DNA from: Paraburkholderia elongata
Lineage (GTDB): Bacteria; Pseudomonadota; Gammaproteobacteria; Burkholderiales; Burkholderiaceae
Direction of reading: 5' to 3'
Assembly (NCBI RefSeq): GCF_013177735.1
Contig: NZ_WOEZ01000032.1
Span: forward strand, 109,632-173,631
DNA: 64,000 bases
This document shows positions 35,970 through 44,879 of the stretch, piece by piece. Position 1 is the first letter of the stretch, and each line of letters begins with the position of its first letter. The position numbers and the translations under genes are program-made. The notes beneath the pieces are model-generated. The model was not told the DNA's origin. It made no database searches and saw only the letters and a program-made list of their open reading frames with translations.

Positions 35970-36293
35970 GTGAAAAAAGCCCAGCTGCTCGACATGCTGC
36001 CGTTCGAAGCGGAGGAAGTCATCGCCGCCTTGGGATGCAAGATCGGGCTCGCGCGCCGAGCCCGATTGTGGACTCAGGCAGACCTCGCCGCAAAGATGGG
36101 CGTCAGTGTGAACACCGTGGTCAACCTTGAGAAGGGCCGACCGTCTGTTGCATTCGGGCAAGTCGTCATGGCGCTGTGGTTGTTGGATTCTCTGGACGTG
36201 CTTCGCCAGGCCACGCGCCCGGAAGATGACCCCGTGATCCAGAAAGAAGCGCTAAAGCGCCTGCCGAAACGCGTACGGGGATCACATGGCTGA
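35970..36293 (+). CDS. hipB: HipB-like XRE antitoxin
   Basis: A 107-residue antitoxin beginning at GTG. The helix-turn-helix reads ALGCKIGLARRARLWTQADLAAKMGVSVNTVVNLEKGRPSVAFG, and the tail (DPVIQKEALKRLPKRVRGSHG) is the flexible toxin-contact end. No clear ribosome site precedes the start, where the operator lies instead, so translation may be weak or the mRNA nearly leaderless. It overlaps hipA by eight bases. Confidence 0.83.
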   Translation: MKKAQLLDMLPFEAEEVIAALGCKIGLARRARLWTQADLAAKMGVSVNTVVNLEKGRPSVAFGQVVMALWLLDSLDVLRQATRPEDDPVIQKEALKRLPKRVRGSHG

Positions 36294-37587
36294 AAAAACG
36301 CGGCCAGTATGGATATGGCTTCCCGGCGAAGTTGAGCCAGTCGCCTGCGGCACCTTCGAATGGTCGCCGGGGATCGGGCAATTCGCCTATCTTCCGGAAT
36401 ATAGGGCGCGCGCTGGCGCCCTGCCTATCGATCCCAGCAACCTGCCGTTCTCGCGCTCGACGAAACCTGCAACAACAACACTAATGAACGGTGTTTTCGG
36501 CGTACTACGCGATGCAGCGCCCGAAGGATTCGGCCTGGATTTGCTCCTCGCGAAACACGCCAGGCAGGATCTCGACGAAATCGACCGGATGGACCTTGCG
36601 GTCGGAGATGGTGTCGGGGCAATCGAAGTCTGTTCGCCCGAAATGATCGATCGAAAGATCGCATATCGGCCGCCATCCGAAGACGAATTGAAACTGCAGC
36701 TCGCCGACGCCGAGCCCGGATTCTCGGTACGTCGCGTCGTTGAGCAGCTATCCGGAATAGACGACGGCACCAGTCTTGGCGGAGAAAAACCCAAACTGAC
36801 CATCACGCGGCAAAGCGGCAGCTCGACACAATGGTGGATTGCCAAGCTGCAGGAGCGCGGCGCGGCACCGTTCCTTCCGGCACGTGAATTCGCAGCGATG
36901 ACGCTGGCTGCGCAATGTGGCGTTGACGCAGCCCAAGTGCACTACCGCAGGATGGGCCAACACGAGGTCGTGTTGGTTAGAAGATTCGACCGCGACGTGG
37001 TAGCAGACGGTGTCCAACGCTCGCAATTCGCGAGCGCTGCAACCGTGCTGCGACTGCGCAGCGATTCGACCCGGGAAGACCCGGACCGTTCGTATGTGAA
37101 GTTCGCGCATGAGTTGCGACGTTGGTGCGCAGATCGGAATCAGAGCTACGTCGATCAGCAACGTGAACTGTGGCGACGTATGGTGTTCAATGCGTTGGTC
37201 GGCAACTATGACGATCATCCACGCAACCATGGACTGCTTTACCGCTCCGGATCCTGGGCATTGTCACCGGCCTATGACATCGTGGCGATACCGCGTCGGC
37301 GAGAAGATCAGGCGATGGCATTGAACCGCCAGGGAAGTCGCATTGCAACGCCAGAAAGCCTGGTCGTCGACGCACCGGCATTTTCGTACGAGATAGAGGA
37401 AGCGTGGGACACGTTGCGTGCAATGGCCGACGCCGTGCATACGTCGTGGCGCGCGTTATTCGCCATGTCATGCGGTCTCACCGAACAAGAGGTCGAGATT
37501 CAGCGCCCTGCTTTTAAACTTGCGGAAGACATCTCGACCGGACAGCAGACGCTGGATTTGGTGCGGTTAGGCCGACGCCGTCGATAA
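36286..37587 (+). CDS. hipA: HipA-like serine/threonine kinase toxin
   Basis: A 433-residue toxin of the HipA kinase fold. Seen: N-terminal couple domain with DAAPEGFGLDLLLAK, the P-loop-like TSLGGEKPKLTI, the catalytic block FNALVGNYDDHPRNHGLLY (D, N and H positions conserved), and the metal-binding SPAYDIVAIP. In known systems HipA phosphorylates glutamyl-tRNA synthetase or similar targets and slows growth. It is translationally coupled to hipB. Length is normal and the catalytic residues are intact, so it should be active. Confidence 0.9.
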   Translation: MAEKTRPVWIWLPGEVEPVACGTFEWSPGIGQFAYLPEYRARAGALPIDPSNLPFSRSTKPATTTLMNGVFGVLRDAAPEGFGLDLLLAKHARQDLDEIDRMDLAVGDGVGAIEVCSPEMIDRKIAYRPPSEDELKLQLADAEPGFSVRRVVEQLSGIDDGTSLGGEKPKLTITRQSGSSTQWWIAKLQERGAAPFLPAREFAAMTLAAQCGVDAAQVHYRRMGQHEVVLVRRFDRDVVADGVQRSQFASAATVLRLRSDSTREDPDRSYVKFAHELRRWCADRNQSYVDQQRELWRRMVFNALVGNYDDHPRNHGLLYRSGSWALSPAYDIVAIPRRREDQAMALNRQGSRIATPESLVVDAPAFSYEIEEAWDTLRAMADAVHTSWRALFAMSCGLTEQEVEIQRPAFKLAEDISTGQQTLDLVRLGRRRR

Positions 37588-37622
37588 AGGCTGTTCACCC
37601 ATGCCGCCAACAGACGACAAAA

Positions 37623-37656
37623 AACGCCGGGCCGCGTTTTCGCACGACCCGGCGTT
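37623..37656 (-). terminator. Terminator of the RND efflux operon
   Basis: Nine-base stem AACGCCGGG / CCCGGCGTT; read on the minus strand it is followed by six T residues. It lies 31 bases after the opcM stop and also separates the convergent hipA. Confidence 0.8.
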
Positions 37657-37686
37657 CAACACCCGCCAACAAACTAAAAGCAAACC

Positions 37687-39309
37687 CTAGCGCTTCGCCA
37701 CCTGATCCACCGACACAGAAGCAGTTGCAGCAGAAGCCTGAGCCGGACCCGAAGCCGGCGCAACCGCCCCCACCGCTTCATCGCCCGCAGGCTTCACATC
37801 GCCCCAGCCGCCGCCCAGCGCGCGAATCAGATTAACCGTCGCCACCGCCTGCGTGCCCGACAGATGACTCGCCTGCAGTTGCGTAAGCAGCACCTGCCGC
37901 TCGCCGTCGATCACATCCAGATAACTGACCGCGCCTTCCGTGTACTGCGTGCGCGACAGATGTGCCGCACGCTGCGAGGCCACGACCGCATCGTTCTGCT
38001 CGCGCAACTGATCGTCGAGCAAACGCAGATCGGACAAGTTGTCCTCGACCTCACGGAACGCCACCAGCACCTGCTGACGATATTGCGCCACATCCTCGTC
38101 GTACTTCGAGCGAGCCTGCGCGAGGTTTGCCTTGCGGCGGCCACCGTCGAACAAAGGCAGCGTCAGTGCGGTGCCGGCGAACGGCCCGAGAATGAACGCG
38201 CGGCTCGACCACTTGAACAGATCGCCGAGTGTCGCCGACTCTAACCCAAACGCGCCCGTAATATCGAGCTTCGGGAAGAACGCCGACTTCGCCAGACCGA
38301 CCCGCGCATTCGCCGCCATCATCGCCCGCTCCGCCGCCGAAATGTCCGGCCGACGTTCGAGCAGCGCCGAAGGCAAACCTGGCGGCACACGCGCCGTCAC
38401 CGGCACGAGCGGCGCTTCCGCGAACGAGAAATCCGCCGGCGGCTTGCCGAGCAGAATCGCCAGACTGTGCTCGGAGGCCGCGCGCTGACGCGCCACGCCC
38501 ACTGCATCCGCACGCGCACTCGCCAGTTCGTTGCGAGCTCGCGAAACATCCAGCTCGCCGATATCGCCTTCCCTGAAACGGCGCTCGATCAGCTTCAGCG
38601 TGTCCTCGCGCAACGCCACGGTACGGCGGTACAGATCCTGATCCGTGTCGAGCTCGCGCAACTCGAAGTAGTTCTGCGCGACGTCAGCCTGCAGCGACAA
38701 CTGAACCGACCGGAACAGCGCTTCAGTTTGCTGCTCGTCCGCACGCGTCGCATTCACATTCGACCCGACTCGCCCGAACAGATCGGTCTCATACGACGCA
38801 CCCACTTGTGCGCGCCAGATCGTGCCCGTCGTGCCACCCGCGCTATCCGGCTGGAATTGCGAGGCCGCCGACGCCCGTTCACGCGTCGGCCCGAAGCCCG
38901 CGTCGAACTTCGGGAACCAGTCCGACTTCGCAGCCTGCGTCACCGCGCGCGCCTGTTGCACGCGTGCCGCGGCCGCCTTCAGGTCCTGATTCGCGGCGGC
39001 CGCCTGCTCTTCCAGCGCGTTGAGTTGCGGGTCGCCGAAAATCGTCCACCATTCGCCGCGATGCGCGTCGTCGGCGGGTTGAGCCTGCTTCCAGGTACCC
39101 GTGTCTTGCGGCGATGCGGCGGACGTAGCCGATGTAGCCGATGCACCCGATGTAGCCGACGCAGCAGCAGGCGCTTCCTTGAACGCAACCGGCGTATCCA
39201 CCTCCGGTCGCTTATACGTAGGCTCCACGGAGCAGGCCGCGAGCAACGCCAGCAGCAGACCGCTGGCAGCCGCTCTGCCCCACCCGCTTAAAGATTCAAA
39301 ACGCTTCAT
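37687..39309 (-). CDS. opcM: RND efflux outer-membrane lipoprotein (OpcM/OprC, NodT family)
   Basis: A 540-residue TolC-like outer-membrane channel. The signal peptide ends with lipobox LLAAC (Cys26) followed by SVEPTYKRPEV, the standard NodT start. Two outer-membrane-efflux repeats follow, with long helices (QAARVQQARAVTQAAKSDWFP, and VAFREVEDNLSDLRLLDDQL). A Ser/Ala/Thr-rich repeat (ATSGASATSATSAAS) near residue 55 is an extra linker. The C-terminus is Ala-rich. It is the last gene of llpE-ceoA-ceoB-opcM. Confidence 0.92.
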   Translation of the reverse strand: MKRFESLSGWGRAAASGLLLALLAACSVEPTYKRPEVDTPVAFKEAPAAASATSGASATSATSAASPQDTGTWKQAQPADDAHRGEWWTIFGDPQLNALEEQAAAANQDLKAAAARVQQARAVTQAAKSDWFPKFDAGFGPTRERASAASQFQPDSAGGTTGTIWRAQVGASYETDLFGRVGSNVNATRADEQQTEALFRSVQLSLQADVAQNYFELRELDTDQDLYRRTVALREDTLKLIERRFREGDIGELDVSRARNELASARADAVGVARQRAASEHSLAILLGKPPADFSFAEAPLVPVTARVPPGLPSALLERRPDISAAERAMMAANARVGLAKSAFFPKLDITGAFGLESATLGDLFKWSSRAFILGPFAGTALTLPLFDGGRRKANLAQARSKYDEDVAQYRQQVLVAFREVEDNLSDLRLLDDQLREQNDAVVASQRAAHLSRTQYTEGAVSYLDVIDGERQVLLTQLQASHLSGTQAVATVNLIRALGGGWGDVKPAGDEAVGAVAPASGPAQASAATASVSVDQVAKR

Positions 39310-39322
39310 TATTGTTTTCTCC

Positions 39323-42300
39323 TCAGGCGTCCGTCACCGGCGCCCCAAGGTGCGGCGCGTCTTTCTGCGCGACGTGAATCGTCCCGCCAGCCAGCGTACG
39401 CAACACCACATAGAACACAGGGGTCAGCATCAGACCGAACAGCGTCACGCCGAGCATGCCGAAGAACACCGCGATACCCATCGCGTGACGCATCTCCGAA
39501 CCCGCACCACTCGAGATCACCAGCGGCACCACACCCATGATGAAAGCGATCGACGTCATCAGAATTGGACGCAGACGCAAGCGGCTCGCCTCGATCGCCG
39601 CCGCCAGCGGCGTACGCCCGTCATGCTCCAATTCCCGGGCGAACTCGACGATCAGGATCGCGTTCTTCGCCGACAGCCCCACCAGCACCATCAAGCCGAT
39701 CTGCGTAAAGATGTTGTTGTCGCCACCCGTGAGCCACACACCGGTCAGCGCGGAAAGCACGCTCATCGGCACGATCAGGATCACCGCGAGCGGCAGCGTC
39801 AGGCTTTCATACAACGCCGCCAGCACGAGGAACACGAGCAGCACGCTGATCGGGAACACCCACAAACCCGCATTGCCGGCGATGATTTGCTGATACGTCA
39901 GGTCGGTCCATTCGAGCTTCACACCGTGCGGCAAGGTTTCCGCTGCGACACGTTCGGCCGCGGCTTGCGCCTGACCCGACGAGTAGCCCGGCGCCGGACC
40001 ACCGTTGATATCGGCAGCCGTATAGCCGTTGTAACGCACCACCATTTCCGGACCATACGTAGGCGTCACCGTCACCAGCGACGACAACGGCACCATGTCA
40101 CCCGCAGCATTGCGCGTCTTCAGTTGCAGGATGTCGTCAGCACGTTGACGGAACGGCGCATCCGCCTGCACCCGCACCTGATACACGCGGCCAAAGCGGT
40201 TGAAGTCGTTCACATACAGCGAGCCGAGATAAATCTGCATCGTGTTGAACACGTCCGTGACCGGCACGCCGAGTTGCTTGGCCTTCACGCGATCCAGATC
40301 GACGTTCAACTGCGGCACGTTGATCTGATAGCTGGAGAAGGTCGGTCCGAGTTCCGGCGTTTGCGCCGCCTTCTTCACGAATGCCTCCGCTGCCTTGTTC
40401 AATTCCGCGTAACCCACCGCTCCGTGGTCCTCCAACTGCATCTTGAAGCCGCCGAGCGTGCCGAGACCCAGCACCGGAGGCGGCGGGAACACCGCCACGA
40501 ACGAATCCTTGATCGCACCGTACTGCTGGTTCAACGCGCCAGCAATCGCACCGGCCGAGAGCTTCTTGCTGCCACGTTCCTTGAAAGGCTTCAACGTGAC
40601 GAACACGATGCCCGCGCTCGAACTATTGGTGAAGCCGTTCACCGACAAACCCGGGAAGGCCACCGCGCTTTCCACGCCCGGCTGCTTCAGCGCGATCGCA
40701 CTCATATCGCGGATCACTTTTTCCGTGCGATCCAGCGATGCGCCGTTCGGCAACTGCGCAAACGCGATCAGATACTCCTTGTCCTGCGCCGGCACGAAAC
40801 CACCCGGCACGACACGCGACATCAGCACCGCTGCGCCCAGCAGGATCGCGTAGACCGCGAGCATCGCGCCCTTTCGGCGCAGCACGCCCGTCACGCCACG
40901 GCTGTATTCCGTCGAGCCGCGATGGAACACTTTGTTGAAGCCCCTGAAGAACGGGCCCAGCACGCGATTCATCACACGCGTCAGGAAGTCTTCCTTGGCG
41001 CCGTGGCTGCGCAACAGCATCGCGGACAATGCCGGCGACAAAGTCAATGAGTTGAATGCCGAGATCACCGTCGAGATCGCGATGGTCATCGCGAACTGCT
41101 TGTAGAACTGGCCCGTCAAGCCGGTCATGAACGCGAGCGGCACGAACACGGCAACCAGCGTCAGCGCGATGGCGATAATCGGCCCGCTCACTTCCTGCAT
41201 GGCCTTATAAGTCGCATCGCGCGCACTGAGCCCGCTTTCGATGTTCCGTTCGACGTTCTCCACCACCACGATCGCATCGTCCACCACGATCCCGATGGCG
41301 AGCACCATCCCGAACAATGACAACGCGTTGATCGAAAAGCCAAATGCAAGTAGCAAGGAGAACGTGCCGACAATCGACACCGGCACCGCAATCAACGGAA
41401 TGATCGACGCACGCCACGTCTGCAGGAACACGATCACCACGATCACCACCAGCGCAATCGCTTCGAGAAGCGTGTGGATCACGGCCTCGATACTCGAGCG
41501 CACGAACTGCGTCGGGTCATAGACGATCTTGTATTCGACGCCCGCCGGCATGTCTTCCGCCAGCTCTTTCATCGCCGCACGAACCTGATCGGAAATCGCC
41601 AGCGAGTTCGCACCCGGCGCCTGATTGATAGCGAGCGCAACGGCTGGCTTGTTGTCGAGCAGCGAACGCAGGCCGTATTCCGACGCCGCCAGTTCGATAC
41701 GCGCGATATCACGCAGGTACGTCACGCCGCCATCCGGCGCGGTTTTGACGATGATGTCGCCGAATTCGCCTTCAGTCTTCAAACGGCCACGCGCATTCAC
41801 CGACAACTGCAATTGCGTGCCCGGCACCGAAGGCGATGCGCCGATCACACCGGCTGCCACCTGAATATTCTGCTCACGGATTGCGTTGACCACTTCGGTC
41901 GCCGTCAAACCGCGCTGTGCGACTTTCTGCGGATCGAGCCAGACGCGCATCGCGTAGTCGCCCGAACCCCACAACTGCACTTCGCCGACGCCCTGAATCC
42001 GCGCCAGCCGGTCCTTGACGTTGAGCAGCGCGTAGTTGCGCAAATACGTCATGTCGTAGCGGTTGTTCGGCGAGATCAGGTGGACCACCATCGTCAGCGT
42101 AGGCGAACTCTTGATGGTCGTGATGCCGAGACGCTGCACGTCTTCCGGCAGGCGCGGCAGCGCCTGGTTGACGCGGTTCTGCACCAGTTGCGTCGCAAGG
42201 TCCGGATTGGTGCCGAGCTTGAAGGTCACCGTCAGCGTGAGATTGCCGTCGCTATTGGCTTGCGACTGCATGTACAGCATGTTCTCGACGCCGTTGATCT

Positions 42301-42508
42301 GCTCTTCGAGCGGCGCGGCGACGGCCTCGGCGATCACTTTCGGATTGGCGCCCGGATATTGCGCGTGCACCACCACCGAAGGCGGTACGACTTCCGGGTA
42401 CTCCGAAATCGGCAGCTTGAAGAGCGAAATAATGCCCCCCAGCAGGATCAATACCGATAGCACGCCGGCAAAGATCGGTCGATCGATGAAGAATTTGGAT
42501 ATGTTCAT
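39323..42508 (-). CDS. ceoB: RND multidrug efflux inner-membrane pump (CeoB/BpeF type)
   Basis: A 1061-residue proton-driven pump of the HAE1 family, of normal length with 12 membrane segments. It opens MNISKFFIDRPIFAGVLSVLIL, has the porter-domain repeats, and the essential aspartate pair in segment 4 (GIVVDDAIVVVENVERN, near residue 405). It ends in a short polar tail after VLRTLAGG. Gene order matches the ceo/bpeEF-oprC locus of Burkholderia, which exports chloramphenicol, trimethoprim and fluoroquinolones. Confidence 0.95.
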   Translation of the reverse strand: MNISKFFIDRPIFAGVLSVLILLGGIISLFKLPISEYPEVVPPSVVVHAQYPGANPKVIAEAVAAPLEEQINGVENMLYMQSQANSDGNLTLTVTFKLGTNPDLATQLVQNRVNQALPRLPEDVQRLGITTIKSSPTLTMVVHLISPNNRYDMTYLRNYALLNVKDRLARIQGVGEVQLWGSGDYAMRVWLDPQKVAQRGLTATEVVNAIREQNIQVAAGVIGASPSVPGTQLQLSVNARGRLKTEGEFGDIIVKTAPDGGVTYLRDIARIELAASEYGLRSLLDNKPAVALAINQAPGANSLAISDQVRAAMKELAEDMPAGVEYKIVYDPTQFVRSSIEAVIHTLLEAIALVVIVVIVFLQTWRASIIPLIAVPVSIVGTFSLLLAFGFSINALSLFGMVLAIGIVVDDAIVVVENVERNIESGLSARDATYKAMQEVSGPIIAIALTLVAVFVPLAFMTGLTGQFYKQFAMTIAISTVISAFNSLTLSPALSAMLLRSHGAKEDFLTRVMNRVLGPFFRGFNKVFHRGSTEYSRGVTGVLRRKGAMLAVYAILLGAAVLMSRVVPGGFVPAQDKEYLIAFAQLPNGASLDRTEKVIRDMSAIALKQPGVESAVAFPGLSVNGFTNSSSAGIVFVTLKPFKERGSKKLSAGAIAGALNQQYGAIKDSFVAVFPPPPVLGLGTLGGFKMQLEDHGAVGYAELNKAAEAFVKKAAQTPELGPTFSSYQINVPQLNVDLDRVKAKQLGVPVTDVFNTMQIYLGSLYVNDFNRFGRVYQVRVQADAPFRQRADDILQLKTRNAAGDMVPLSSLVTVTPTYGPEMVVRYNGYTAADINGGPAPGYSSGQAQAAAERVAAETLPHGVKLEWTDLTYQQIIAGNAGLWVFPISVLLVFLVLAALYESLTLPLAVILIVPMSVLSALTGVWLTGGDNNIFTQIGLMVLVGLSAKNAILIVEFARELEHDGRTPLAAAIEASRLRLRPILMTSIAFIMGVVPLVISSGAGSEMRHAMGIAVFFGMLGVTLFGLMLTPVFYVVLRTLAGGTIHVAQKDAPHLGAPVTDA

Positions 42509-42582
42509 GGGAAGCTCTTAACGTTGGAGCATGCGCCCGCTACGGTCAATTAATGTGACTGGATAAGCGCGGCGCACGAGGC

Positions 42583-43794
42583 TCACGAATTCTTGTCCGC
42601 TGCTTTTGCTCGCGTCTGCGCGAGCGGCGCGCTGTTCGGATCCTGATCGGTGGTCATCGGCACCATGTGAGCGCGGACAGCATCGCCCGGACGCACGCGC
42701 TGGATACCGTTCACGACGATCCGGTCGGTTGCCTGCAAACCGCCCTTGACGACGCGCAGGTTGCCCTGCATGTTGCCCACCGATATTTCGCGATACACGA
42801 CGTGATTGCTCTGATCGACCACCAGCACGAATTTCTTGTCCTGATCGGTGCCCACCGCGGCGTCGTCGATCAGCAGTGCCGGATGCGGCTCGCTGCCGCC
42901 GACCTTCACGCGCGCATACAGACCCGGAATCAATGCACCATCCTGGTTATCGAAACGCGCGCGCACCCGGATCGTGCCGGACGACGTATCCAGCCGGTTG
43001 TCGACGGATTCGATCGTGCCGCTGCGCGAGTAGCCGCTTTCATCCGCCAGCCCCAGGTCCACCGGCACCTTGCTGCCATCCTTTGCGCGGCTCAGGTACT
43101 GCAGGTAGGTTTGTTCGTCAACGTCGAACGACGCGTAGATCGGTGAAACCGACACCAGCGTGGTCAGCGGCGCCGAGCTTGCGCCCGCCGACACCACGTT
43201 GCCCACCGTGATTTCCGCACGCGAGACGCGGCCCGACACCGGCGCGACGATCTTCGTGTAGCCAAGATTGATACGCGCGGTTTCGACGGCGGCTTGCGCG
43301 GCCTTCAGGTTGGCGCTCGCTTCGCGCGCGGCGTTCTGCTTCTCGTCGTAATCGCGCTTGGCGATCGCGTTGTCGGCGATCAGGCGTTGCGCGCGTTCCC
43401 AATCGCTTTGCGTGTAACCCGTACGCGCTTGCGCCGCCGCGACCTGTGCTTCGGTGCGGTCCACTTCAGCCGCGTACGGACGCGGATCGATCACGAACAG
43501 CGTGTCGCCCTTCTTCACGAGCGCGCCGTCCTTGAAGTTGACGGACACGATCGTGCCCGGCACCTGTGAACGGACGTCCACTTTTTCGACCGCTTCGAGG
43601 CGGCCCGAATAGCTTTGCCAGTCGGTGATGGTCTTTTGCACCACGGTGGCCACATCGACTTCCGGCACGATGGTCGGTGCCGCGGGCGAGCTTGCGTCGA
43701 CGCGAATCGCGCCGAACGTGCCCAGCCCGGCCACGACGATGACGGCTAGCGCGGCAATCGCCAGACGGCGACGGGAAAGAGGAAGGATAGTCAT
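42583..43794 (-). CDS. ceoA: RND efflux periplasmic adaptor (CeoA/BpeE type)
   Basis: A 403-residue membrane-fusion protein. After an N-terminal hydrophobic anchor without a lipobox Cys come the lipoyl-like halves (KVDVRSQVPGTIVSVNFKDGALVKKGDTLFVIDP and INLGYTKIVAPVSGRVSRAEITVGNVV) around a coiled-coil hairpin, then the beta-barrel and membrane-proximal domains. It bridges pump and channel. It starts 45 bases after llpE and is followed by the pump gene. Confidence 0.93.
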   Translation of the reverse strand: MTILPLSRRRLAIAALAVIVVAGLGTFGAIRVDASSPAAPTIVPEVDVATVVQKTITDWQSYSGRLEAVEKVDVRSQVPGTIVSVNFKDGALVKKGDTLFVIDPRPYAAEVDRTEAQVAAAQARTGYTQSDWERAQRLIADNAIAKRDYDEKQNAAREASANLKAAQAAVETARINLGYTKIVAPVSGRVSRAEITVGNVVSAGASSAPLTTLVSVSPIYASFDVDEQTYLQYLSRAKDGSKVPVDLGLADESGYSRSGTIESVDNRLDTSSGTIRVRARFDNQDGALIPGLYARVKVGGSEPHPALLIDDAAVGTDQDKKFVLVVDQSNHVVYREISVGNMQGNLRVVKGGLQATDRIVVNGIQRVRPGDAVRAHMVPMTTDQDPNSAPLAQTRAKAADKNS

Positions 43795-43839
43795 GTGAAG
43801 CTCCCGGTATCGTTGATTAAAGTTGTGCTTATTTCTGTC

Positions 43840-44715
43840 TCAGCGATGGGCGCGCGCATCGAAGCGCCACTGAAAAAATCTCACCGCTTCCTGCAATGCA
43901 GGCGGATGGTCGGCCAACGCGGCGTGCGAGACGCTGGGACAGCGGACCACCTGGGTCAGCACGCCCGCGTCGATCAGGCTGCTCGCGTATTTCTCCGCTT
44001 CCACATGCAGCACATCGTTTTGCGCCGTCACGATCAGCGTGGCCGGCAGCCCCGCGAGGCGCGACGATTCGAGCGGCGCGGCATATGGATGCATGCGCTG
44101 CGACGCTTGCGGCAGATACGCGCGATAACACGCCGCGCATTCCTTCGCGGTAATGTCCGACCCGAGACGCTGCTCGTCGCCAAGGCGCGTGAGGCTCGGA
44201 TCGAGCATCGGCCCGAATAGCGCCTGCGCGGCGATGCGCACGTCGCCGCGATCGCGCGCGATGAAAGCGAGGCAGTTGGCCAACTGTCCGCCCGCATCGT
44301 GGCCCGCCACGCCGACCTTCTTGCTATTCCCGCCAAACGCGCGTGCTCTTGTCTGCACCCACAGCGCCGCGCGATGTGCGTCTTCAGGCGCCGCCGGAAA
44401 CGGAAACTGCGGCGCCAGCGAATAACCGACCGAGACGACGAGAGCCGGTAAGTGTTCTGCGAAATAACGCGCGGCGAAGTCGGCCTGGTCGATCGAGCCC
44501 TTCGTAAAACCGCCGCCGTGGAAATAAAGCAGTACCGGCAGTGCGGTTTTCTGTGAGTGCCGGTACAAACGCAACGTAATGTCCTGTGCGTGCCCTTCGA
44601 TCTGCACGTCAGTGACGTCGAGTGCCGTGCTGTCTGACTGTGCCGAGCCGCTGCCGGCGGGCACAAAGGAGTACGGCGGTTTAAATGCATCCATGTCGAG
44701 CCGCGCAATGCGCAT
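43840..44715 (-). CDS. llpE: LlpE-like alpha/beta hydrolase with Asp at the nucleophile position
   Basis: A 291-residue protein of the hormone-sensitive-lipase (HGGG) esterase type. The oxyanion motif YFHGGGF is present (His66), as are likely acid and base partners (TAQNDVLH, SVSHAAL). But the nucleophile elbow reads GHDAGG, with Asp140 where GxSAGG is expected. It is the first gene of the efflux operon, as llpE is in Burkholderia ceo and bpeEF loci. Either the chemistry changed or the protein is non-catalytic. The ribosome site is weak; MDAFKPP at 44694 is an alternative start. Confidence 0.85.
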   Translation of the reverse strand: MRIARLDMDAFKPPYSFVPAGSGSAQSDSTALDVTDVQIEGHAQDITLRLYRHSQKTALPVLLYFHGGGFTKGSIDQADFAARYFAEHLPALVVSVGYSLAPQFPFPAAPEDAHRAALWVQTRARAFGGNSKKVGVAGHDAGGQLANCLAFIARDRGDVRIAAQALFGPMLDPSLTRLGDEQRLGSDITAKECAACYRAYLPQASQRMHPYAAPLESSRLAGLPATLIVTAQNDVLHVEAEKYASSLIDAGVLTQVVRCPSVSHAALADHPPALQEAVRFFQWRFDARAHR

Positions 44716-44799
44716 AGAACTTCAATGGTGCGAATTGTGGGTTCGGCAGACTCGTAAATAAATGCCTATAATCCGGCAACACAATTCGGCGCCTCTGAA

Positions 44800-44815
44800 C
44801 AATCGAATGCGATTG
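44800..44815. promoter_or_regulatory. Inverted repeat in the llpE-ceoR divergent region
   Basis: CAATCGaatgCGATTG, six-base arms and four-base spacer, about 65 bases before ceoR. A TATAAT hexamer lies at 44767-44772. Candidate site for the LysR-type regulator. Confidence 0.5.
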
Positions 44816-44879
44816 CTCTGCGGATTCGCTGCAGATTCGACCCCTGCTCAGAGCGCCCGGCCCTTTTAGGAGGTTTGCA

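Noticed and set aside
37588..37686. tRNA-like or small RNA gene near the hairpin
   Set aside because: The sequence folds only as a simple terminator stem with a T-run on the minus strand; no cloverleaf or acceptor end.
39101..41050. Open frame of 649 codons on the plus strand
   Set aside because: Antisense to the RND pump and channel genes, with His/Arg/Gln-rich composition typical of shadows.
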